Part shown: positions 16,615 through 25,029 of the stretch, piece after piece
How the letters are laid out: every line of letters starts with the position of its first letter
Numbering within the stretch: the stretch's first letter is position 1
Source: Natronococcus pandeyae
GTDB taxonomy: Archaea > Halobacteriota > Halobacteria > Halobacteriales > Natrialbaceae
NCBI RefSeq assembly: GCF_008122205.1
Contig: NZ_PHNJ01000005.1
Span: forward strand, 1 to 64,000
DNA length: 64,000 nt
Direction: 5' to 3'
Made by a program: the position numbers and the translations under genes
Notes under the pieces: model-generated
What the model saw: only the letters and a program-made list of their open reading frames with translations
What the model was told of the DNA's origin: nothing
The model's database searches: none

Positions 16615-17381
16615 GATTCGAACCGCCACTCTCGCAGGGCCTGGCGAACCAGGTCGTCCTCGACGTCCCTGAACAGTTCGTCGCTCCCCTCGAGGTTGCC
16701 GAACTCCCAGTCCCGGACGACGACGGCGGGCGTCCCGTCGGCCGCCTCGCCGGTGACGAGGTTCGCGGCGCTCGAGAGTTCGTCGACCACCGACTGGACG
16801 GTGACGCCGAGTTCGTGGCCGTCGCGGTCGACCTCGCCGCGCCAGTCCCGGCTCGCGGGCATCCCCGCCCAGCCGAGTGCAACGCCGCGCTGGCCGTGAC
16901 GGAACGGCCGCCCGCAGGTGTCCGTCACGATCACGGCGACGTCCTCGTGGCCGCGGGCCGCCAGCCCCTCTCGAATGCGCTCGGCGCTCTCGGCCGGCTT
17001 TCGCGGGAGCAACAGGATGTCGTGATCCGGCACGTTCGAGCGGTCGATCCCCGCGTTGACGCAGATGTGGCCGAATCGCGTCTCGGTGAGCAAGAACGGG
17101 CAGTCGATCAGCAACTCGGTGCTCTCCTCGAGCACCGCCTGTGCGAACCTGGGATCTTTCTCCTCGCCGGCGACGTCTTCGATCCGACTCGCGATCTCCT
17201 TCGCGCGGCCGCTGACGGGGTAGTCCTCGAGGTTCGCCGTTCGCCCTTCGGCCTTCGAGACGATCGTGCTCGCGACCGTGAGGACGTCTCCGGGCTCGAG
17301 GGTGGCCCGATCCGCGACGAGCGTAGCGATGTCGTCGCCGGGCCGGATCTCGGGCAGATCCGGCACCGCGTGTAGTTCCAT
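16611..17381 (-). CDS. cofE: coenzyme F420-0:L-glutamate ligase
   Basis: A 256-residue CofE enzyme that adds gamma-linked glutamates to F420-0 using GTP. Characteristic segments are PGDDIATLVAD, VLTVASTIVSKAEGR near the start, CVNAGIDRSNVP, and VIVTDTCGRPFRHGQRGVA in the middle. Length is normal for a single-domain archaeal CofE. Its stop overlaps the start of the mer-like gene, so the F420 cofactor and an F420-dependent enzyme are made together. Confidence 0.93.
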   Translation of the reverse strand: MELHAVPDLPEIRPGDDIATLVADRATLEPGDVLTVASTIVSKAEGRTANLEDYPVSGRAKEIASRIEDVAGEEKDPRFAQAVLEESTELLIDCPFLLTETRFGHICVNAGIDRSNVPDHDILLLPRKPAESAERIREGLAARGHEDVAVIVTDTCGRPFRHGQRGVALGWAGMPASRDWRGEVDRDGHELGVTVQSVVDELSSAANLVTGEAADGTPAVVVRDWEFGNLEGSDELFRDVEDDLVRQALREWRFES

Positions 17382-17455
17382 ACAGGAAGGTGGGCGACCG
17401 TCGCCAAAAACGCACCGTCACCGGAGCATTCGGCCGTCTGGTTCGTCACCACAAC

Positions 17456-17953
17456 TCACCCGGTCAGCGTCTCGACGGTGACGTCGCCGTCGTCGACGGT
17501 CGCGACGAGCATCGTCTCGCGGTCGGCAGGGCTCGCGCCGGTCGCGCTGCCCGGGTTGAGCACTCGAATGCCGTCGATCGTCGTGTCGACGATCTCGTGA
17601 GTGTGGCCCGCGACGGCGATCGCATCCGGACCCGCTTCTTCACGAGCGGTCGACGCTACTCGCTGGTGCCAGCCGTCCGGCGATCCGGTTCCATGTGTGA
17701 CGACGAACGTCGTCCCTTCGATCTCGAGCGTCGCCACCGACGGCACCTCGAGGGTCGGGGGGTCCATGTTCCCGCGCACGCTCGTCAGGTCCCCGCCAGT
17801 GAGCTCTCGTACCCGCTCGTAGGTCTGTACCGAATCGAAGTCTCCCGCGTGGATCGTGTGATCGGATCGTTCGATTTCGTCAGCGATCCAGTCGGGAACG
17901 CCGGTCGCTCGCGATGGAACGTGCGTATCGGCGACGATGGCGATTCGCGACAT
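17456..17953 (-). CDS. YfcE/MJ0936-type metallophosphoesterase
   Basis: A 165-residue calcineurin-like phosphoesterase. Metal-binding motifs are IVADTHVP (D-x-H), HAGDFDS (GD), VRGNMD (GNxD), VTHGTG and VAGHTHE (GHTH). This set matches the small YfcE/MJ0936 family of phosphodiesterases, active with Mn2+ or Ni2+ in vitro. The physiological substrate is unknown. It is apparently monocistronic. Confidence 0.9.
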   Translation of the reverse strand: MSRIAIVADTHVPSRATGVPDWIADEIERSDHTIHAGDFDSVQTYERVRELTGGDLTSVRGNMDPPTLEVPSVATLEIEGTTFVVTHGTGSPDGWHQRVASTAREEAGPDAIAVAGHTHEIVDTTIDGIRVLNPGSATGASPADRETMLVATVDDGDVTVETLTG

Positions 17954-18040
17954 GGGCGAGACTACGGGAGTCGGGTTTGAAAACGGTCGGCCGAACGCGC
18001 GATTCCTGCCCGCAACGACGGTCGACGTACTCCGCTCCGC

Positions 18041-18769
18041 TTACTCGAGGTCGTGCCAGGAGACGCTGCCTTCCTCGAGGATCCGCTCGGCCTCGAGCGC
18101 GTCGGCGTTGAAGGTCGCGGCGAGCGCCTCCTCGGGCGGACGCACCTGCCCCTCGGCCTCCGTGACGGCCGGTTCGGTGGCGGGGCCGCTCGCTTCGTCG
18201 ACGACCAGCCGCATCCCCATTCCGAGGAACTCGTGTGGCGGACAGTAGAGGTCGTAGACGCCGCTCTCCTCGAACGAACAGAGCCAGTAGGTGTCGACGT
18301 CCATCATCGGCGAGGAGAGCGGTTCCGCGCCTTCGGGTACCCGGTGCGTTCGTCCGAAGCCTTCGTGGAAGGCCGCGACCGCGTGGTCGGGTGTCAGGAA
18401 GTTGAACTTGACCACGTCCCCCGCTTCGATCGCCAGCCCCGCCGGTTCGAAGTAGAACTCCGGCGGCCGATCCTCGTCCTCCCCGGGATAGTCCATGAGG
18501 AGATCGATCTCGTGATCGTAGTCGACGGGCGGTTCCTCGTCCATCGACGTCGACGGGTAGCCGTATCGCTCGTGGAGTTCGTCGCTCGACTCCTCGTCGT
18601 CCCCGCCGTTATCGCCGTCACTTTCGTCGTTCTCGGCCTCGTCGTCGGTGCCGCCGTCGTCGTCGCCGCTCAGACAGCCGGCGAGCGCGACGCTGCCGGC
18701 GGTCGCTGCGGTCAAAAACGTTCGTCGATACGATACAGATTCGTCTGCTCCGTCTCTCTCCTGCGTCAT
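18041..18769 (-). CDS. Tat-exported cupredoxin lipoprotein
   Basis: A 242-residue protein. The N-terminus has a twin-arginine signal (YRRTFLTAATAGS) with lipobox ALAGC (Cys about residue 32), so it should be a lipid-anchored exported protein. An acidic Ser/Asp/Glu-rich linker follows. The C-terminal cupredoxin domain has the type-1 copper ligands: His in TPDHAVAAFH, then Cys, His and Met in YCPPHEFLGMGM. It probably carries electrons at the cell surface. ATG 18769 excludes 33 upstream residues rich in Tyr and Thr from the AT-rich promoter. Confidence 0.88.
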   Translation of the reverse strand: MTQERDGADESVSYRRTFLTAATAGSVALAGCLSGDDDGGTDDEAENDESDGDNGGDDEESSDELHERYGYPSTSMDEEPPVDYDHEIDLLMDYPGEDEDRPPEFYFEPAGLAIEAGDVVKFNFLTPDHAVAAFHEGFGRTHRVPEGAEPLSSPMMDVDTYWLCSFEESGVYDLYCPPHEFLGMGMRLVVDEASGPATEPAVTEAEGQVRPPEEALAATFNADALEAERILEEGSVSWHDLE

Positions 18770-18956
18770 TGATTTTCCACCCAGACACGACAGCGCTGCA
18801 ACAGCTATCGTGTACAGTGTGGTATACTGATATGTTCTGTATAAGTAGTTGACGATAGATAACTTCATAAATATCTATATTTCCTGCCAGAAATTGCGCA
18901 TTGACGACGCCGACCCGTCCGAAAGCGACTCCACCGTCGGCGTCATCCGGCCAGAT

Positions 18957-20276
18957 ATGACCGGCAAAGCTGAGGACGCAGAGCCGTCTCACGTCGTCAC
19001 CGCATTTCTCCGCAGCGGAGGCGAGATCCTCCTGTTGCGCCGCAGCGACGCCGTCGGCACCTATACAGGGCAGTGGGGCGGCGTCTCGGGGTTCGCAGAG
19101 GACGATCCCGACGAGCAGGTTCGACGGGAGATTCGCGAAGAAACCGGCCTCGAGGACGGCGTTTCGCTCGTCCGTTCGGGCCGCCCCGTCGAGTTCACGG
19201 ATCCGGACCTCGAGCGCGAGTGGGTCGTCCACCCCTCCCTCTTCGACTGCGAGGATCGGGACGTCGAACTGAGCGAGGAACACGACGCACTCGAGTGGGT
19301 TCCGCCGACCGAACTCCTCGACCCCGAATCGGACCGCGAAACGGTGCCGAAGCTCTGGACCGCCTACGAGCGCGTCGCGCCGACGGTCCGCTCGATCGCC
19401 GCCGACGACGAACACGGTGCCGCGTCCCTGTCGATCCGCGCGCTCGAGGTGCTGCGCGATCGCGCGGGATTGTTAGTGGCCGAACGAGTCGAGTACGGCG
19501 ACGACCCCGAGGGCGAGCGGGACGAACTCGCCCAGCTCGCGGGACAACTCCTCGAGGCCCGACCCTCGATGGCAGTGCTCCGGAACCGGGTGAACCGAGC
19601 GATGTCCGATGCTATCGACGACACCGGGGACGACACCGCGGGTGCTCCCGATGTTCTCGAGTCCGCACTCGCGGGAATCGACCGCGCGCTCGAGGCCGAC
19701 GCCGAGGCGGCGACGACCGCGGCCGACCTGCTCGATGGGTCGGTCGTGACGCTCTCGCGGTCGGGGACCGTCCTCGAGGCGCTCCGCGACGGCAATCCGT
19801 CGCGGGTGTTCGTCGCCGAATCCCGCCCGGCTCGAGAGGGCGTCACGGTCGCCGAGGAACTGGCGGACGAGTACCCCGTGACGCTGCACACCGATGCGGC
19901 GACGGCACACGTTCTCGCGAGCGAGGACGTCGACCGAGTCGTCGTCGGTGCGGACGCGATCCGTCCGGACGGCGCCGTCGTGAACAAGACCGGGACGCGG
20001 GCACTCGCGATCGCCGCCGCCCGAGAAGGTGTGCCGGTGACGGTCGTCGCGGCCACGGACAAGATCTCGACCCGCGAGGAGGTGAACCTCGAGTCCGGGA
20101 CTCGATCGGCGGTGTACGACGGTGAGGCGGCTATCGACGTCGTCAACCCGACGTTCGACGTGACGCCCGCCGACTGCGTGACCGAGGTCGCTACCGAGCG
20201 CGGACGGCTCGAGACCGGCGACGTAGCGGACGTGGCCGACGAACTTCGCGAACTCGAGGCGTGGCGAGACGCGTAG
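18957..20276 (+). CDS. Nudix-aIF2B-like fusion protein
   Basis: A 439-residue fusion. Residues about 10-140 form a Nudix domain (ILLLRRSDAVGTYTGQWGG; box GFAEDDPDEQVRREIREE then TGL). Residues about 165-430 are an eIF2B alpha/beta/delta-like isomerase fold (VVTLSRSGTVLEAL, VVVGADAIRPDGAVVNKTGT, VVAATDKI). Archaeal aIF2B homologues include ribose-1,5-bisphosphate isomerases of the AMP pathway, so a nucleotide-metabolism role is as likely as translation. ATG 18957 starts just before the Nudix fold. Confidence 0.85.
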   Translation: MTGKAEDAEPSHVVTAFLRSGGEILLLRRSDAVGTYTGQWGGVSGFAEDDPDEQVRREIREETGLEDGVSLVRSGRPVEFTDPDLEREWVVHPSLFDCEDRDVELSEEHDALEWVPPTELLDPESDRETVPKLWTAYERVAPTVRSIAADDEHGAASLSIRALEVLRDRAGLLVAERVEYGDDPEGERDELAQLAGQLLEARPSMAVLRNRVNRAMSDAIDDTGDDTAGAPDVLESALAGIDRALEADAEAATTAADLLDGSVVTLSRSGTVLEALRDGNPSRVFVAESRPAREGVTVAEELADEYPVTLHTDAATAHVLASEDVDRVVVGADAIRPDGAVVNKTGTRALAIAAAREGVPVTVVAATDKISTREEVNLESGTRSAVYDGEAAIDVVNPTFDVTPADCVTEVATERGRLETGDVADVADELRELEAWRDA

Positions 20277-20330
20277 CGGCGTCACCGACCGACACACAAC
20301 GTTTTTCCTGACTGTCGCTATCGATAACGT

Positions 20331-20888
20331 ATGCCGGGAGCACGCATCCAGCGCGGCGAGCGGGTGACGCTGCGGTCGCTCGAGGACGAGGACCTCCCGT
20401 TTCTCCAGCGGGCCTACGCGAATCCCGAACTTCGCTACCCGCTCGGGGCGCCGCTGAAGAGTCGGGACCGTCTCGAGGCGTGGATCGAAGACGACGCGGA
20501 CCGATTTCTCGTCTGTCTCGACGAAGACGACGCGGACGACGGCACCCCCGACGAGGGATCGACTCGCCGAATCGGCGCGGTTACCGTCGAAGACGCAGAC
20601 TGGCGACGGCCCGACCTCGTCTACTGGCTCGTTCCGGAGGTCCACGGCGAAGGCTACGGCCGAGAGGCGGTCTCCCTGGTCGTCGACTACGTCTTCCGGA
20701 CGGACGACGTGCCCGGGGTCGGCGCGGCGGCGTACGACTTCAACGATGTGTCCCGCGGGTTGCTCGAGTCGCTCGGCTTCGTGGAGGAGGGTCGAATCCG
20801 CAAGGATCGGTTCGTCGATGGGGGCTACCGCGATACGATCCAGTACGGGCTACTGCGCGAGGAGAGGCAGGACGAGCGCGATCGGTAG
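20331..20888 (+). CDS. RimJ/RimL-type GNAT acetyltransferase
   Basis: A 185-residue GNAT enzyme. It begins with a typical RimJ/L strand (GERVTLRSLEDEDLPFLQRAY), has an acetyl-CoA region around VHGEGYGREAVSLVVDYVF, and ends with the strand-helix LLESLGFVEEGRIRKDRFVDG. It acetylates an amino group on an unknown substrate. The preceding fusion gene is 54 bases upstream; a TTTTTC box lies about 25 bp before the ATG. Confidence 0.88.
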   Translation: MPGARIQRGERVTLRSLEDEDLPFLQRAYANPELRYPLGAPLKSRDRLEAWIEDDADRFLVCLDEDDADDGTPDEGSTRRIGAVTVEDADWRRPDLVYWLVPEVHGEGYGREAVSLVVDYVFRTDDVPGVGAAAYDFNDVSRGLLESLGFVEEGRIRKDRFVDGGYRDTIQYGLLREERQDERDR

Positions 20889-21081
20889 CACGCGGGCGGT
20901 CGTTTACGGCGAGTTTCGGCGAACTCGAGCGGTTCGTGGGGTTTTTGCGTGTGACGAGCGTAGCACCGAACGTGGCGGCCGTGACGAAGTGTTACCCCCT
21001 CCGAGCCCCTTGTGACGAGGGATTTTCTCCGAGCCGCCTTTCATGCAAACGTTGAACCTCGAGTCCTTCGTAGCGCCAGCC

Positions 21082-22011
21082 ATGCAGTTCGAACTCGAAC
21101 GACTCGGCGTCCACGACTCTGTCGAGGCGGTGTTTCCGCCCGCGGAACTCGCTGACTTCCTCTCGGAGCTCCCCGCCGACGTCACCGTCGTCGGCGACGA
21201 CGAGATCACCGACTGCGACGCGATCGTCACCCTCGAGCACCGGGACGCCTTTCTCGAGTGTTCGTGGATCCACTCGATTCAGGCGGGCGTCGACCGGTTC
21301 CCGTTCGACGAGTTCGAGGAACACGGCGTGACCCTTACGAACAGCACGGGGATCCACGACCGCACAGTCGGGGAGACCGTCGCGGGCTACCTGCTCGCGT
21401 TCTCCCGTCGGCTACACGACCACGTCGCCGATCAGCAGGACCGCCGGTGGGAACGCCCCGAGTGGGACGAGGCGTTCACGCTGCCGGGAACGACGGCCTG
21501 CGTCGTCGGCACGGGAACGCTCGGCACGGGCGTCGCCGACGTGCTCGGCGCGCTCGGCGTTCGGGTGATCGGAGTTCGGCGCTCCGGCGAGCCGGTCCCC
21601 GGCTTCGAGGAAGTGTACGCGAGCGACGACCTCCACGAGGCGATCGCCGAGGCCGACTTCGTGGTCGTCACGCTGCCGCTGACCGACGAGACCCACCACC
21701 GCTTCGACGCCGACGCGTTCGACGCGATGGCCGAGGACGCCTACTTCGTCAACGTCGGTCGCGGCTCCGTCGTCGACGAACCCGCGCTGATCGACGCCCT
21801 CGAGGCCGACGCTCTCGCCGGGGCGGCCCTGGACGTTTTCGAAACCGAACCGCTCCCCGAGGAGTCGCCGCTCTGGGAGATGGACGAGGTGATCGTCACC
21901 CCCCACTGCGCGGCCTACACACGGGACTACTTCCGGGACGTCGGCGAGATCGTCCGCGAGAACGTCGACCGACTCGGGGACGACGAGCAGTTCTACAATC
22001 AGGTCGTGTGA
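21082..22011 (+). CDS. ddh: D-2-hydroxyacid dehydrogenase
   Basis: A 309-residue NAD(P)-dependent dehydrogenase of the D-isomer family, similar in layout to the characterised Haloferax mediterranei enzyme. The Rossmann motif is VVGTGTLGTGVADVLGALG. Catalytic positions follow the family: Arg in NVGRGSVVDE, Glu in FETEPLPEESPLW and His in VTPHCAAYT. ATG 21082 (MQFELERLGVHDSV) is chosen over the ATG at 21043 because it matches the family start. The stop overlaps the next gene's GTG. Confidence 0.9.
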   Translation: MQFELERLGVHDSVEAVFPPAELADFLSELPADVTVVGDDEITDCDAIVTLEHRDAFLECSWIHSIQAGVDRFPFDEFEEHGVTLTNSTGIHDRTVGETVAGYLLAFSRRLHDHVADQQDRRWERPEWDEAFTLPGTTACVVGTGTLGTGVADVLGALGVRVIGVRRSGEPVPGFEEVYASDDLHEAIAEADFVVVTLPLTDETHHRFDADAFDAMAEDAYFVNVGRGSVVDEPALIDALEADALAGAALDVFETEPLPEESPLWEMDEVIVTPHCAAYTRDYFRDVGEIVRENVDRLGDDEQFYNQVV

Positions 22012-22523
22012 GCGTGACGGAGGTTCGAGTACGGGAGGCGACGCCGGCGGACGCCGAGACGATCGCCGCCGTTCACGCCGCGGCGGTCCGGGAACTCGGT
22101 GGCGGCGACTACGACGATCGGCAGGTGCGAGCGTGGCTCGAGAACGTCCATCCGGAGCGCTATCCGATCGAGGAGACCGACGCCGGGATCCACGTGCTCG
22201 TCGCCGAGCGCACGGATCGACTCGCCGGCTTCGGCTGGCTCGATTGCGATTCGAGCGGCCGCGACGAGTCGGTCGGCGAAATCGTCGCCGTCTACGTCCG
22301 TCCCGACGTCGTTCGCGAAGGGATCGGCAGCGTGCTCCTCGACCGACTCGAGGGGATCGCCCGCGACGCCGGTCTCGAGGCGGTCGTCCTCGTCGCGTCG
22401 AAACACGCGATCGACTTCTACCGTCGCCAGGGGTACGAGGGCGAGGAGACGGTCGGACTCGAGATGGCCGACGACGTGTCGCTCGCGGGACTCCGAATGC
22501 GGAAACGGCTATCGTCCTCGTAA
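22008..22523 (+). CDS. GNAT acetyltransferase
   Basis: A 171-residue GNAT protein starting VREATPADAETIAAVHAAAV. The acetyl-CoA loop is about VREGIGSVLLDRLEGIA and the end has FYRRQGYEGEE. GTG 22008 overlaps the preceding dehydrogenase stop (GTGTGA), while GTG 22014 is an alternative. Translational coupling with ddh is likely, but no shared pathway is evident. Confidence 0.85.
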   Translation: MSVTEVRVREATPADAETIAAVHAAAVRELGGGDYDDRQVRAWLENVHPERYPIEETDAGIHVLVAERTDRLAGFGWLDCDSSGRDESVGEIVAVYVRPDVVREGIGSVLLDRLEGIARDAGLEAVVLVASKHAIDFYRRQGYEGEETVGLEMADDVSLAGLRMRKRLSSS

Positions 22524-22588
22524 CTCGAGATCAGTTTCGTTGAGTGCAACCGCGACGAGGGGCCGACTGGTTCGTGTAAAGCGGCGGG

Positions 22589-22726
22589 ATGGTCCGCGAC
22601 CGATTGATTGTTACGGCGCAATGGGATCGCGCCGACACGTTCATCGTTCGAGAGTCGTACAGCCGCGAGCGAGGTGACGACCGGGTCGAGCGCGTCGAGG
22701 TTTCCGACGACGACGGCTGCGAGTAG
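22589..22726 (+). CDS. possible small acidic protein
   Basis: A 45-residue frame starting MVRDRLIVTAQWDRADTF and ending VEVSDDDGCE. The composition (acidic, few hydrophobic runs) and GC-rich third positions suggest a real small gene. No known family is recognised, and the promoter is unclear. It sits between a GNAT gene and the convergent FKBP gene. Confidence 0.4.
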   Translation: MVRDRLIVTAQWDRADTFIVRESYSRERGDDRVERVEVSDDDGCE

Positions 22727-22756
22727 CCGCGTTGGGGCTGTCCGCCGGCCGCCGAC

Positions 22757-23266
22757 TCACTCGCTTTTCGGCTGCTCGTCGCGCACCTCGAGCACCTCGA
22801 GTTCGATCTGGACGGGGACGCCGGCGAGTTCGTGGTTGAAGTCGACGAGGGCGGTTTCGTCGCCGACGTCGGTCACCCAGCCGGTCTTGCCGTCATCGGT
22901 GTGGACCGGTGTCTCGGGCTCGAGCGACCCTTCCGCCTCGGAGTCGTCGATCTCGTCGACCGGAATCTCGACGACCTGGCTCTCGTCGTGCTCGCCGAAG
23001 GCTTCCTCGGGCTCGAGCCGCATCGTCGTCTCCACGGGCAGGTCGTCGGGGTCGGCCTCGAGGTCGAGCAGCGCGTTCTCGACGCCGGGCAGGACTTCGC
23101 CCTCGCCGACGCGGATCTGGAGCGGTTTGTAGTCTCGGTCGTCGTGGTAGATGCCGGCCTCCCTCGCGAGGTCGGCGTCGGTGGTGTCGAACGGCTCTCC
23201 CACTTCGTCGCCGTCGACGATGCGTCCAGTGTACTGACAGATCGCGATCCGTCCGGGTTCGACCAT
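22757..23266 (-). CDS. FKBP-type peptidyl-prolyl isomerase (SlyD-like)
   Basis: A 169-residue archaeal long-type FKBP. The FKBP halves flank an insert-in-flap domain. Key segments are QYTGRIVDGDEVGEPFDTT, VGEGEVLPGVENALL, the EPEEAFGEHDESQVVEIP start of the flap insert, and VDFNHELAGVPVQIELEV at the end. It catalyses prolyl isomerisation and acts as a chaperone. ATG 23266 removes upstream residues that belong to the repeat-like intergenic region. Confidence 0.92.
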   Translation of the reverse strand: MVEPGRIAICQYTGRIVDGDEVGEPFDTTDADLAREAGIYHDDRDYKPLQIRVGEGEVLPGVENALLDLEADPDDLPVETTMRLEPEEAFGEHDESQVVEIPVDEIDDSEAEGSLEPETPVHTDDGKTGWVTDVGDETALVDFNHELAGVPVQIELEVLEVRDEQPKSE

Positions 23267-23280
23267 GATTGGAGTGACCA

Positions 23281-23595
23281 CGGACGGACGCAAGAAGGCA
23301 CTGCAGGCTACCAGTCGGTGAAACGCCCGTACAGGCGAACGGTTAGCCGCGCGACCGGCCGGGCGCACGGCTCGAGCACTGCGAGAGCCGTGCAACCCGG
23401 GGAAGGGCAGGCAGTTCACGCAGTTCGCCGCGAGAGCGCCGGCTGGCGCTCGAGCGGGCCGACGACTGATGTGAAGGCGTGCTTTGCACGCCTGAACGGA
23501 AGGAGGAGCGATTTTGATCAACCTTTTGCCGAGGGACGGCGCGCTCGCGACGGGATTCCCGTCGCGAGCGTGTACGACCGCAGAGCAAAAGGTTG
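23281..23595. repeat. structured, repeat-like intergenic region
   Basis: This gap holds four strong hairpins and no gene. Hairpin 23359-23400 pairs CCGGG and GCACGGCTC with their complements. Hairpin 23434-23451 pairs GAGCGCC with GGCGCTC. Hairpin 23475-23493 pairs AGGCGTGC with GCACGCCT around TTT. An outer repeat CAACCTTTTGC (23519-23529) / GCAAAAGGTTG (23585-23595) encloses a 14-bp stem CGCTCGCGACGGGA at 23542-23570. It ends directly at the engB stop. It could be a MITE-like repeat, an engB 3' end or a structured RNA. Confidence 0.55.
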
Positions 23596-24213
23596 TTAGA
23601 AGAACTTGAACAGATCGTCTCGCTGCTGCTCGTGGAGGTGCGTGCGAACGGCCTCGTTCAACGGCTCGATCTGGCCGCGCTTGGCGGTGATCGGCGCGAT
23701 GGTCTCCTGCCACTGCTTCCACGGCGGGAGCAGCCCCAGCCGATCGCAGAGTTCGTTCAGGCGCTCGTCTTTGTCGTCGACCTTGTCCATCTTGTTGACG
23801 GCGACCACCGTCGGAACGTCGAGTTCGCGCAGGAAGTGGAACATCTCGACGTCGTAGGGGATCTCGTCGGGACCGGAGTGGCGGTCGATGATGTCGATGA
23901 CGCTCTTGCCGTCGACGACGAGGATCCCGACGAGGATGTTGTCGGCGTACTCCTCTAGGTAGTGGACGATGTCGGTCTTGATCTGTTCGCGGCGGTCCTC
24001 GTGGACGCCGCTCATGAAGCCGAAACCGGGGAGGTCGGTGATGACGAAATCCTCCGGAGCCCAGTCGTAGTGATTCGGCTCGCGGGTGACGCCGGGTTTG
24101 CCGCCGGTATCGAAGGAGTGGCCGGTCAACTCGCGCATGAGCGTGGACTTGCCCACGTTCGAGCGACCGACGAGGGCGACTTCCGCCTCGCGGTCGGGAC
24201 GCGTATCGAACAT
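23596..24213 (-). CDS. engB: GTP-binding protein EngB
   Basis: A 205-residue TrmE-Era-EngA-EngB-Septin-class GTPase. It has G1 [10 protein letters not shown] (about residues 16-25), G2 around [12 protein letters not shown]3 DLPGFG and G4 NKMD, all intact. Bacterial homologues work in ribosome assembly and cell division; the archaeal role is presumably ribosomal. A TATA box ACTTATAAG (minus strand, about 24236-24244) is about 28 bp upstream, so the transcript is leaderless. A long hairpin repeat abuts its stop. Confidence 0.93.
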   Translation of the reverse strand: MFDTRPDREAEVALVGRSNVGKSTLMRELTGHSFDTGGKPGVTREPNHYDWAPEDFVITDLPGFGFMSGVHEDRREQIKTDIVHYLEEYADNILVGILVVDGKSVIDIIDRHSGPDEIPYDVEMFHFLRELDVPTVVAVNKMDKVDDKDERLNELCDRLGLLPPWKQWQETIAPITAKRGQIEPLNEAVRTHLHEQQRDDLFKFF

Positions 24214-24300
24214 GTGTAGCCGTAGTCGCGTCGCGGCTTATAAGTGGCGTGACGGGCGCTCGCGGAGAGCACCCTCGTAGCAGCGGTGATTTTCCGGGAA

Positions 24301-25029
24301 CTACTCCGTTCGGAAGAGTGCGCCCGGCGCATCGACCGGAATATCGGCCGCTCGACAGACGTCCCACAGCGTCGCCCCGTTGCTCGTGACGACTGGAACG
24401 CCGAGTTCGGCCTCGAGATCCGCGACCGCCTCGAGCGAGCGGTAGTTCGTACACGAAATGAAGACGGCGTCGACGTCGGCGGGACGGTCGCTGTCGAGGT
24501 TCAGGACCTGCCGGCGCGCGTCTTCGGGACCGAGCGCCCCGATCTCGGTGTTGGCTTCGATCCCGCGGCCGTCGATCGTCGCGACCTCGAGCCCGGCCGC
24601 CTCGAGGAACGCCCGCTCCTTCTCGTCGAGCGTCGCGGTGTAGGGCGTGGCGACGGCGATCCGGTCGGCCGAGAGCGCCTCGAGTGCCCGGAGTACCGAG
24701 CGGGCGGTCGCGACGGCAGGGACGCCCGCCGCGGCCTCGAGATCCGCCTCGAGTTCGGCGTCGAACCCCGGCCCGTGGATCAGGCTGCCGGTCGTGCAGG
24801 CATAGGCAACCGCGTCGACGTCCGCGTGGCCGAGCAACTCCGCCGCGCGGACCGCGCCGCGGCTCATCTCGTCGAGTTCGTCGACGGTGACCGACTCGAG
24901 GGCCATCCGCGCCCCGTGAACGGTCGCGTCCTCGGGGCCGTACCGCCGGAACTCCGGCTCCGCCGTCGTGTTCGAGGAGGGGACGATCAGCCCCAGTCGC
25001 GTCCGTCGGTCGGGGGTGGGTTCAGTCAT
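24301..25029 (-). CDS. Asp/Glu racemase-superfamily enzyme (maleate isomerase-like)
   Basis: A 242-residue protein of the maleate cis-trans isomerase / arylmalonate decarboxylase group. It starts RLGLIVPSSNTTAEPEF, with the two catalytic cysteines in AYACTTGS and FISCTNYRS. It is the last gene of the NRAMP-HyuA-HyuB operon and overlaps HyuB by eight bases. In that setting it could racemise or isomerise a hydantoin, carbamoyl or dicarboxylate product; this is inference. Confidence 0.82.
   Translation of the reverse strand: MTEPTPDRRTRLGLIVPSSNTTAEPEFRRYGPEDATVHGARMALESVTVDELDEMSRGAVRAAELLGHADVDAVAYACTTGSLIHGPGFDAELEADLEAAAGVPAVATARSVLRALEALSADRIAVATPYTATLDEKERAFLEAAGLEVATIDGRGIEANTEIGALGPEDARRQVLNLDSDRPADVDAVFISCTNYRSLEAVADLEAELGVPVVTSNGATLWDVCRAADIPVDAPGALFRTE

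Noticed and set aside
23281-23595. RNase P RNA or SRP 7S RNA in the structured gap
   Set aside because: Conserved core elements of either RNA were looked for by eye and not found.
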